A DNA stretch of 24,211 bases from an uncultured Collinsella sp. Lineage in GTDB: Bacteria; Actinomycetota; Coriobacteriia; Coriobacteriales; Coriobacteriaceae. The first letter of the stretch is position 1. Every line of letters begins with the position of its first letter. Shown here in pieces: positions 16,711 to 23,506 of the stretch. The stretch spans positions 1 through 24,211 of the forward strand of contig CAAENW010000109.1 of the NCBI GenBank assembly GCA_900757265.1, written 5' to 3'. Under the pieces are notes generated by a model. It searched no databases and was not told where the DNA came from. It was given only the letters and a program-made list of their open reading frames with translations. Position numbers and translations under genes: made by a program.

Positions 16711-17424
16711 CTACAGATAGGCCGCAACATCCCAAGCAGTGATAATCCCGAGAACTTTCTCGCTGGGCTTACCGCTATGCGTGATGAATACCATGCCAAT
16801 GCGGTCAGCACGGCGCATCGCCACCGTGAACATCTCCGCAACCTCTGCGAGCGTTATCGTACGTGGCACGAACCTGAACGATTCAGAGGCATGAGCGTCC
16901 ACTGGGAGCAGCTCGGCAAGCGAGGAGAATGTCGTCTCGTCATCAATGCAGACAATCTCTTCACCGTATAGGTAGGAGAGCAGCGTGTTCTCGCTGAACA
17001 CACCGCGAACGATGCCATCCTCCAGGATAGGTACGTGGGTGTAGCATTTTTCCGCCATCTCGCGCAGGACGGGTCTCACGCAGTCCTCCGCAGTTGCCGA
17101 AAACACATTCTGCATGGACACGGCATGGTCGATTGCCTTGGGAGGATTCTCGACCGCCGCAAGCGTATTACGCAGGAGTGTCAGCATCGAGTCGCTCGGC
17201 TCGACGGCGTAATCGCCATCGACACTCTCCTGGTGCGAGAGCAGGTTGCGAACTTCCGCGCATTATTTGAGAGCCCCGGCTACACTCTTGAAAGCTCTAC
17301 CGGGATTTCTGCCAAGCCAAGCCACAGGACCGTGTTTTTCCGGCACGTCATAATGCTCACGGATACACCCCTCGAGCTTTCTATAGAGATCAAGGAACTC
17401 GCTCGCATTGTTACTTTTGCCCAT
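16711..17424 (-). pseudogene. HEPN-like/CBS-domain protein broken by one in-frame TAA
   Basis: Reading from the ATG at 17424 (AGGAGG six bases upstream) gives 53 residues, then TAA at 17265-17263, then 183 more codons in the same frame to a normal stop. The parts before and after the TAA clearly form one protein. The N-terminus (SEFLDLYRKLEGCIREHYDVP) and the segment after the stop (EVRNLLSHQ) form a HEPN-like helical domain with an R-N-x3-H motif. The C-terminus has two CBS domains, the first around VLREMAEKCYTHVPILEDG and the second ending VLGIITAWDVAAYL. TAA could come from a Tyr codon by one base change. CBS domains bind adenine nucleotides, so the intact protein may have been a nucleotide-sensing RNase. 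An assembly error is the main alternative. Confidence 0.75.
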
Positions 17425-17481
17425 ACCGAAACCTCCTGCAAAAATAGCTTCGGGACGCATTCGCACAGCTAAACAAGCGCA

Positions 17482-17487
17482 ATTATA
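17482..17487 (-). promoter_or_regulatory. Consensus -10 box for the HEPN-CBS gene
   Basis: A perfect TATAAT on the minus strand lies 57 bases upstream of the HEPN-CBS start codon. No matching -35 hexamer is seen at 16-18 bp, so an activator or weak -35 is possible. Confidence 0.4.
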
Positions 17488-17630
17488 CGTGTGATATCAA
17501 GCGCCCTGCTTTCGGTCTCGACAAGCGGCATCGAGCGCAGGCTTACCAGCATGGGCGCCCGCATTAAAACCAAAATAAGCTCCGGTGACTTGAATCAGCG
17601 GTCATCCAGGGTCATCAATATGCAATGCAC

Positions 17631-19994
17631 CTATTCATCACCTGATGCCGGCAAGCTGTTGGGCGGCTCGCTCTCACCGGCGGCACCAAGGTGCTTCTGT
17701 ATCTTCTCGATCCGCTTAAGGGTTGAAGTCAAATACCCAAGACCCCTCTTCAACTGCTTAAGCAACCTGCTATCCCTGCGGTCCCCCTTTCCATTCTCCT
17801 TCTCTACATCTTCCTCAACACCAGCGATGCTGCGTTGCACGGCCTCGGCCGCTTTCCGAACCAAAATGGCCCCTTCATGCGGGCAGCGGTCAGTTGCCAC
17901 ATCAAGAAAAGCAAGGAGCCTCGAACATTCGACGAGCACGAACTGCGCGTAGTTCTCCCCCATCGATGCCGCCAAGGCAACGCCGCCGGAACCCAATAGA
18001 CCAAGCGCGGCGCCGCCGCCCGTAATCAAAGCAGTGCCACCGGCCATACCCATACCGCCGGCGGCCAAGGCCCCACCGCCGGCTGCAGCAAGGCTCGCAT
18101 TGACAAGCGCAGCCCCGTGAAGACCGACAAACGAGCCTCCAAAGATACCGACAGCAATATCCGGAGCCAATGCCGCGGCCACTCCTCCTGTGCCCAGGGC
18201 CGTCGCCACGGCAATAGCGCCACCCACCAAGGCCTTTGGCAATGTGCCTGAAAGCTCACGGATATGCGCCCCGCATTGCTTCTCTAGGGAACGTATGGCG
18301 TCCAGATCAACCGCGTCTTGTCTCCTGGGAAATTCATCTTTAACCCAAGACCCACTCTCCTTCAAACCTTTGTATTCCTTCTTCTCTTCATCTCCCAGCT
18401 GCGAATAGGGGCAAAACTCAACTAACTCCTGTGCAACCAGCAGGGCGCGCACCTTACCGCCTCGCTGCCGCGAAATAGCCTCAAGGGCTCCGTACGCATC
18501 TTCCTCGCTCAAAAAGTAGCTGTCTGCATCTATGCCTGGGCCATCCGCGACCGAATCCCGCCACGCGCGAGCCCAGCTCCTCTTTTGCCCTTTGCGCACT
18601 TCGTTCTTCTCGTTCCCGCAGTCGTAGTTGATGGCGGCAAGCTTCAGCGAAAAGGCAATCCTCGTCGTTTCTCTATCTAGGCTATAAAAGTGGAATCCAT
18701 CGAAGATATCCTGGCGGCGTCTGGCGCGCTCAGCCCAAGCCTCGGACATTTCCTCCGCCATATAGTCCCAGTCGGCATGGAGGGCAAACGCAAGGCGTCC
18801 AACCCCAACGTAGTTTATTCGCAAGAAGAACTTCTGGGCGAAAACAACCTTGTTCCCCTCGCATTCGATACCCGCCCTGACCGCCGCCGTCGCCAGATTC
18901 GCCAAAACAAACGAAGTGCTCGAAACCGTGACCATGCGAGTGAGGGCCTTGCTGTTGTAGGGCATGAAATGCGAAGCCTTGAGCTTGCGCAAGCCGGAAA
19001 CCTTGCTCACTTCGCAACGTTCTAGCTCGGCCTTGAGCCTTGAAAGCATGTAGAGACAACGAACGATAACCTCGTTGGCCACGACTGCTGGCACCTGGCT
19101 TAAAGCCTGATCGAGAAGACCGACTTCCGTCCGAAGGTCGAAGCGAATGGGCTTGCCGTCCTCGGTTTTGAACGCCGTTCCGTTAAACAGCTTTGAGATC
19201 CATTGCTGAATGCGAATATCCTCGCCCTTATAGGCAATCTGCATGTCTTGAAAAACAGGCAGGGAGGAGAGCTCCTTTAGCAGGGACAGCACAACACCGG
19301 GAATACCCGTCCCCTTACCGGGGTTTGAACTAGACCCCGCCATGTCGCTCACGAGATGCATTGCCCAGAACAGAGTGCCAAACGCGATCTTCTCTGGAAC
19401 GTTCCTGCCTATAAGAGGGCAGTCGGGATCGAAGGCGGCGGCAGGCAGGTCAAAGGCGACAAACCGGCCGGCCGTATCGGTACCATAGCCTTTGCACGTG
19501 AATTGCGAGAGAATCGAACACGCAAGGCCAACCAAGCTCGGGTGGTGCGAGAAATCTCGCAGATGATGTTGGAGCCCGCCGCCAAACTCGGCGGTCAGCT
19601 TGTCCGCGGCAAGAGGAAACTCTTTCTCTAGAAAGCGAATAGCGTCTTCTAGAGTTGCATCCGCCTTTGTCATACCCGCAGACTTGGCAATCGTAAGAAC
19701 GAATTTGCCAACCTTCTCGTCGCCCCACTCTTTGGCACCCTCTAGGTTGAAGTCTTTCTGCCAAAGGATATTCAACGCGCCCGTGAGGAGCCCACTAACG
19801 GCTGCAAGTTCATAGTCGAACTTCGTAGCCTTTTCAGCCCGAGGATCAAAATCAAAGAGGACCTCCTCCCCATCGGGAGCGTCCCTAAAACCAACCAGCA
19901 CGGCGCTACCGTTCAGCGGCGCAGATGTAACTTTGGGCAGTTGAGGCATGGTGTAGACTATCTCGCCACCACTAAAAACAAGTTCGTCTGCCAT
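17631..19994 (-). CDS. Large protein of unknown function with Gly/Ala-rich hydrophobic stretch
   Basis: I cannot name this 787-residue protein. The N-terminal half has conserved-looking motifs: RDFSHHPSLVGL (about 146-157), FTCKGYGTDTAGRF (about 165-178) and HLVSDMAGSSS (about 213-223). The paired His and the H-x3-D pattern could bind metal, but no known active site is matched. Residues about 590-678 are a Gly/Ala-rich, glycine-zipper-like hydrophobic region that could insert in a membrane. The last 100 residues are charged and helical. The ATG at 19994 has AGGAGG eight bases upstream; the frame is open to 20012. It is preceded by a small frameshifted gene 39 bases away, probably once co-transcribed. 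Position within a defence-rich region suggests, but does not show, a membrane-acting effector. Confidence 0.75.
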   Translation of the reverse strand: MADELVFSGGEIVYTMPQLPKVTSAPLNGSAVLVGFRDAPDGEEVLFDFDPRAEKATKFDYELAAVSGLLTGALNILWQKDFNLEGAKEWGDEKVGKFVLTIAKSAGMTKADATLEDAIRFLEKEFPLAADKLTAEFGGGLQHHLRDFSHHPSLVGLACSILSQFTCKGYGTDTAGRFVAFDLPAAAFDPDCPLIGRNVPEKIAFGTLFWAMHLVSDMAGSSSNPGKGTGIPGVVLSLLKELSSLPVFQDMQIAYKGEDIRIQQWISKLFNGTAFKTEDGKPIRFDLRTEVGLLDQALSQVPAVVANEVIVRCLYMLSRLKAELERCEVSKVSGLRKLKASHFMPYNSKALTRMVTVSSTSFVLANLATAAVRAGIECEGNKVVFAQKFFLRINYVGVGRLAFALHADWDYMAEEMSEAWAERARRRQDIFDGFHFYSLDRETTRIAFSLKLAAINYDCGNEKNEVRKGQKRSWARAWRDSVADGPGIDADSYFLSEEDAYGALEAISRQRGGKVRALLVAQELVEFCPYSQLGDEEKKEYKGLKESGSWVKDEFPRRQDAVDLDAIRSLEKQCGAHIRELSGTLPKALVGGAIAVATALGTGGVAAALAPDIAVGIFGGSFVGLHGAALVNASLAAAGGGALAAGGMGMAGGTALITGGGAALGLLGSGGVALAASMGENYAQFVLVECSRLLAFLDVATDRCPHEGAILVRKAAEAVQRSIAGVEEDVEKENGKGDRRDSRLLKQLKRGLGYLTSTLKRIEKIQKHLGAAGESEPPNSLPASGDE

Positions 19995-20032
19995 ACCGGC
20001 TTCCTCCTGCAAATGCGTAAAATTAGATTGCT

Positions 20033-20304
20033 CTACGCTGCCAAATCCCTCTCGTAGAAGTACTCAATAATCTCGATGATGCAGTTGCTAAGAACCTCGT
20101 CGGGACAGTTCGCCTCTGGCAGCCTGTATGCCTCATTGTGCACGATAACGCGCGCAGCGTCACGGGTCTATGCCTGCCCATCCAGCGAATCATGTTAGCA
20201 AGCCGTTCTCCGATAGTAGAAGTCATCTCGATGTCCACGCTCTTGACCTGCTTGGTCTCAGCGGGTGTCGGCGTGTCCTTGAGTAGGATCCCAAACACAG
20301 CCAT
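20033..20304 (-). pseudogene. Small gene of unknown function with a frameshift
   Basis: From the ATG at 20304 the frame reads MAVFGILLKDTPTP through IGERLANMIRWMGRH. At about 20160-20170 sensible coding switches to another frame, which reads DAARVIVHNEAYRLPEANC and ends IIEIIEYFYERDLAA with a stop at 20033-20035. Joined, this would be a roughly 90-residue acidic protein. In the original frame the C-terminus is Arg/Thr-rich nonsense. The gene ends 38 bases before the 787-residue protein's start and may have been its small partner. A real indel or a sequencing error would look the same. No good ribosome site is seen upstream of 20304, so the start is uncertain. Confidence 0.6.
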
Positions 20305-20366
20305 CTGCTGCTGATCCTAGAATCCTTCGCGCAACCATTCCTTCTGTTTGTCCCCAAATGAGCCAC

Positions 20367-21101
20367 CTACCTCCCCTCCGCCTTCAGCTTTAGCAGCAGG
20401 TCGCCCAGTTCGGGGCACTTGCTGGAGAGGCGCGTCTGGGCTCGCTCGCCCATCCCCCATCGCTGGCGGACCTCCTGGGCGCATGGACTCACGTGATAGT
20501 CCCCATCCATCACCTGCTTGAGCAATTTGGCGGTCACGCGCGCATCGGCGAGGGCGCTGTGGGCGTGGCCTGTCGACTCGTCGAACTCGATGCCAAACCA
20601 CGTCGCTGCGTCACTCAAAGAGACGCACCCGTGGCTGCTCATGTCCATGATCGAGGTGTAAAACGCCTGCAGGTCGGCCCAGTCCGTAGGAAATGCGGAA
20701 AGATCGATGTGCTTTGCTTGGCACTCGATCAAAAGCTGTCGACGATCCGCCCCGCTCCAACAGACCACCTGGGCGGAGTAGCGCCCGATCAAATCGCTGA
20801 GCCTTTTGATCACCATGTAGAGCGGATCGGCCATCGCGGTGTCCACAGCCGATATCCCTGTGAGCTCGCGGACGGGAAACGCAACGCCTTCGGTAAATTC
20901 CGTCTGCACAAACTGCGAGAACTCGCCCATAACGTTGCCGTGGTAATCGAGCTTGACGGCGCCGACCTCGATAATCTCATTGCGCAGTCCACGGCGCTGG
21001 CGCTGCTTTGGCACCGGCGCAAACTCAAAGTCCAGCACAATCTGGCGCGCAAAGTTCGTCGTATCGATAGCCGAAATACCCGGCGTCTTTTCAGCTGACA
21101 C
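20367..21101 (-). CDS. DEDDh-family 3'-5' exonuclease
   Basis: This 244-residue protein matches the DnaQ/KapD-type exonuclease fold. Motif I is VLDFEFAP with D24 and E26, the middle acidic residue is probably D119 in WSGADRRQL, and motif III is HSALADA with H181 and D186. It should remove nucleotides from DNA or RNA 3' ends with two metal ions. About 45 C-terminal residues follow the fold. I start at the GTG at 21101, which has AAAGG eight bases upstream; the frame is open to 21278, but that upstream part is basic and unlike the family. It could be a housekeeping RNA/DNA trimming enzyme rather than part of the defence genes. Confidence 0.85.
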   Translation of the reverse strand: MSAEKTPGISAIDTTNFARQIVLDFEFAPVPKQRQRRGLRNEIIEVGAVKLDYHGNVMGEFSQFVQTEFTEGVAFPVRELTGISAVDTAMADPLYMVIKRLSDLIGRYSAQVVCWSGADRRQLLIECQAKHIDLSAFPTDWADLQAFYTSIMDMSSHGCVSLSDAATWFGIEFDESTGHAHSALADARVTAKLLKQVMDGDYHVSPCAQEVRQRWGMGERAQTRLSSKCPELGDLLLKLKAEGR

Positions 21102-21192
21102 GGTTAGGGCCTTTCTCCGTTGCCTGCCGCCTGCTACATAGCTACATAGGCGGCTACATTGCCGTAAGGATAGGCGCCCGTGCGGACATGAA

Positions 21193-21318
21193 ATGACCGA
21201 TCTGATTGATTTCGTGAAGCTCCTGACCGCTTTGGTCTCGCTCCTCACGGCGCTTATCGGGCTTACCGAGGCACTCAAGCAGCGTGCGAAGCATAAAAAG
21301 AGGGATCGACGCCGCTAA
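21193..21318 (+). CDS. 41-residue hydrophobic peptide with basic tail
   Basis: A short frame starts MTDLIDFVKLLTALVSLLTA, continues with LIGLTEALKQ, and ends in a Lys/Arg cluster (RAKHKKRDRRR). This is one hydrophobic or amphipathic helix plus a positive tail, the build of type I toxin peptides and other small membrane proteins. It is divergent from the exonuclease gene. An AAGGA lies about 20 bases upstream, too far for a good ribosome site, so translation is not certain. No antisense RNA could be identified by eye. Confidence 0.45.
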   Translation: MTDLIDFVKLLTALVSLLTALIGLTEALKQRAKHKKRDRRR

Positions 21319-21499
21319 GGCATTGACCCCTTAAACTAAGTAACGGCGCTGCCCAGCTCTTCACCACTTGGGCTGCCGTCGACTTTATTCGACCCACGGA
21401 CGCCAGGTCTAACAAATGGTTTTTCGGTAACGAAATCTCGGCGCCCGCTGCGGTGCCATTGGGGATTATGGGATGCGCTTTCCGCTCGAGGCCTCAACC
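21319..21499. other. Non-coding stretch with a half palindrome unit
   Basis: No gene is supported here. From about 21469 the right arm of one palindrome unit (GGGATGCGCTTTCC) appears without a clear left arm, so it looks like a decayed first copy of the array that follows. Confidence 0.5.
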
Positions 21500-21730
21500 G
21501 GAAACGGCATCCCGGTCTGAAGGTCAAATCCGGGGAGCAGCTTCCGCCTGAAGACCGATTCGGAAAGGGTATCCCGTTCTGGAGCCAAAAACTGGGTCGT
21601 AGTTTCCGCCAAGCATGCCATCCGGAAAGCGCGTCCCGTTCTGAGCCTGAATTCTGGGATGAACTTTCCACTGAAGCATCTACTGGAAAATGTATCCCGT
21701 TCCGAGGCTTAATTCTGGGATGCACTTTCC
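21500..21730. repeat. Left array: four 46-nt imperfect palindromes
   Basis: Units lie at 21500-21545, 21562-21607, 21624-21669 and 21685-21730, so the period is 62, 62 and 61 nt. Each begins GGAAA, reaches TCCC near position 14, and ends with GGG near position 33 and TTTCC or CTTCC at the end. GGAAA pairs with TTTCC and TCCC with GGGA, giving an imperfect hairpin with an inner loop. The 15-16-nt spacers differ from each other. Sequence drift between units is too high, and spacers too short, for a CRISPR array. Confidence 0.85.
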
Positions 21731-21852
21731 GCGGAGAGACTACCATTTTTCTAAAAAGTACACGTCCCGAAACTTACCCAGTCTTCATAACTCGCTACCG
21801 TTCACGGTCGCCGATTACCGCCCACCGATTCAGCTTCAAAAAATGACGCCAA

Positions 21853-21902
21853 AACCATGCCATCTACCTGCATGGTTAGATTTTGGTCAGCTTTTGGTCA
21901 GC
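21853..21902 (+). promoter_or_regulatory. Dyad and tandem 11-mer upstream of the AbiEi-like gene
   Basis: AACCATGC (21853-21860) and GCATGGTT (21870-21877) form an 8-bp dyad. Directly after it, TTTTGGTCAGC occurs twice in tandem (21881-21891, 21892-21902). The pair lies 57-106 bases before the AbiEi-like start codon. AbiEi proteins are known to bind repeats in their own promoters, so this is a candidate operator. Confidence 0.4.
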
Positions 21903-21958
21903 TGAGCGGCAAGTTGCGGCTGATACGTTTTTTGCTACCCAAAAGGAGGCGGTAACTC

Positions 21959-22957
21959 ATGACCCATTGCAATGACCAACTCATCGACCAACTGCTCACT
22001 CAAGCCGAACAAGAGGGGCGCTGTCTGATTCCCCCGAGCACGGCAATCCGAAAAGCGCTCCTTCGGCGCATCGGCAGCGCGGTCGTCTCGCCCATGCCGG
22101 GACTGTTCGCGCGCAAAATGCGCTGGGATGAACTCAACCGGGCACAGCGTCATTGCGAGATTATTCGCGCCCTTGCGATCATCAACCCCGATTGGACGTT
22201 CTGCTCGTTTTCGGCCGTCTGCCTGCTGGGGCTCGAGGTCTCGTGGCGACATCTGAACGTTGTGCATGTCTGTAGCTCGACAAAGCCGTCGGCTCGCCCG
22301 GACGCGCATATTCAGCGGCATCAGATCGAGCCGGCCGGAGCAATCCGTCTATCCGGCACATCAGTAACGCCGCCCATCCAAACGGCTACAGATTGCCTGC
22401 TGCAAACTGGCTTTGCAGACGGCATGCCCATTGCCGATTCGGCGATCTCAAAGCTCGGCCTTACGCGAGAGCAGTTGATGGAGGCCGTCGAACAACGAGC
22501 GACCGCCCGCAATGGTCGCGCGATTCGCACTGCCCTCACGACACTTCGATATGCCGACGCCCGCGCCGAGAGCGGTGGAGAATCGGTCGCCCGAGCCGTC
22601 ATGATCGAGACGGGCTTTGCGCCCGACTGGCTTCAATACGAGCTGACGGACCCCTTCGATTCGGCCAAGCCCATACGAACGGACTTTGCCTGGGAGCGCC
22701 AGACGCGGGAACTCACACTGGGCGAGCTCGACGGGCTCATCAAATATACCGACCAGACCATGCTGGCCGGACGCACCACCGCCGAGGCGCTCGTTGCCGA
22801 ACGACAGCGCGAGGCGCACCTATCGCTCTACGGTCACCCTCTGCTGCGCTTTACCATGAGCGAAGTCCGCTCGGCGGGTCTGCTCGCGAAAAAGCTGCAG
22901 ACGGCAGGCATCCGGCAGACCGCTCTGCCGACATGGCTCAACGATATTGAGCTGTAG
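21959..22957 (+). CDS. AbiEi-like protein with nuclease-like C-terminus
   Basis: This 332-residue protein resembles the actinobacterial AbiEi-related group whose C-terminus looks like a DUF559/Vsr-type PD-(D/E)XK nuclease. The N-terminal part includes a probable winged-helix-like region. The C-terminus has SGGESVAR (205-212), D242 in RTDFAW, E256-L-D258-G and K262, in the order expected of that fold. The ATG at 21959 has AAGGAGG nine bases upstream. No AbiEii-type toxin gene is adjacent, so it is an orphan if the AbiEi label is right. It is flanked on both sides by similar palindrome arrays in the same orientation. Family assignment is from remembered patterns and moderately sure. Confidence 0.65.
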   Translation: MTHCNDQLIDQLLTQAEQEGRCLIPPSTAIRKALLRRIGSAVVSPMPGLFARKMRWDELNRAQRHCEIIRALAIINPDWTFCSFSAVCLLGLEVSWRHLNVVHVCSSTKPSARPDAHIQRHQIEPAGAIRLSGTSVTPPIQTATDCLLQTGFADGMPIADSAISKLGLTREQLMEAVEQRATARNGRAIRTALTTLRYADARAESGGESVARAVMIETGFAPDWLQYELTDPFDSAKPIRTDFAWERQTRELTLGELDGLIKYTDQTMLAGRTTAEALVAERQREAHLSLYGHPLLRFTMSEVRSAGLLAKKLQTAGIRQTALPTWLNDIEL

Positions 22958-23030
22958 GGGCTGTTGAGCCACGCATTGCCGGATCGCATCCCCCCTATCT
23001 GGGCCGCGTTTTCCCAACGGCCACTCCCGC
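22958..23030. other. Short non-coding gap before the right array
   Basis: No gene is seen. A degenerate palindrome-like stretch (CTGGGCCGCGTTTTCC near 22999-23014) may be a decayed array unit. Confidence 0.35.
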
Positions 23031-23384
23031 GGAAAGCGTGTCCCAGCCTGGACGCTCAAAACGGGATGCACTTTCCGGATGGCAGGCCAGCGGAAAGCGT
23101 GTCCCGGAATCAAGCCTCAGAACGGGACGCAGCTTCCGCTTGAGAGCTGTTCCGGAAAACGTGTCCCACTCTGGAGTCGAATTCCGGGATGCAGTTTCCG
23201 TCAGAGGCTCAGGAGGAAAATGCATCCCATTCTGAGCAGCGATTCCGGGACGCAGTTTCCGCTTGAAGGCCGATCTGGAAAACGTGTCCCATTCTGAGCG
23301 TCGAATCCGGAATACAGTTTCCGTTTGAAGCCCCGTCCGGAAAGTACGTCCCATTCTGGAGCCGAAATCTGGGACGCAGCTTCC
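23031..23384. repeat. Right array: six 46-nt imperfect palindromes
   Basis: Units lie at 23031-23076, 23092-23137, 23154-23199, 23215-23260, 23277-23322 and 23339-23384, with periods of 61, 62, 61, 62 and 62 nt. The consensus starts GGAAARCGTGTCCC and ends GGGAYGCAGTTTCC around a core like ATTCTGAG. The units match the left array in length, arms and orientation. Frames open across the array on both strands are a by-product of the repeats. Confidence 0.88.
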
Positions 23385-23401
23385 GCATGCGGAGGCGCTC
23401 C

Positions 23402-23437
23402 AAACAAAAGGCCCCGGCTCGCGATGGAGCCGGGGCC
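23402..23437 (-). terminator. Intrinsic terminator of the xanthine dehydrogenase gene
   Basis: GGCCCCGGCTC (23410-23420) pairs perfectly over 11 bp with GAGCCGGGGCC (23427-23437) around a 6-nt loop. On the minus strand the stem is followed by TTTTGTTT (23409-23402). It lies 70 bases past the stop of the leftward xdh gene, a textbook rho-independent terminator. Confidence 0.9.
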
Positions 23438-23506
23438 AAAGGCGCAGCGTATGCAGTTGATGCTGAGCATGGACAGCCCGTCAGTAATGGCCGTCCGCGC
23501 TCTACT

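Noticed and set aside
16578..16841. Minus-strand frame downstream of the HEPN-CBS gene
   Set aside because: It mostly overlaps the CBS coding region in another frame; its tail has some coding look but no start, ribosome site or family match.
17491..17952. Plus-strand frame over the end of the 787-residue gene
   Set aside because: It is Ser/Arg-rich, antisense to a clear gene and has no ribosome site.
20155..20175. Programmed ribosomal frameshift in the small gene before the 787-residue protein
   Set aside because: No slippery heptamer with a downstream structure was evident; a simple indel or sequencing error is more likely.
21336..21746. 136-codon minus-strand frame over the left palindrome array
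   Set aside because: It is repetitive by construction of the array, with no ribosome site and no domain.
22995..23354. 119-codon minus-strand frame over the right palindrome array
   Set aside because: The peptide repeats with the array period, so it is a by-product of the repeat.
21500..23384. CRISPR array
   Set aside because: Units are imperfect, spacers are only 15-16 nt, and no cas genes are present.
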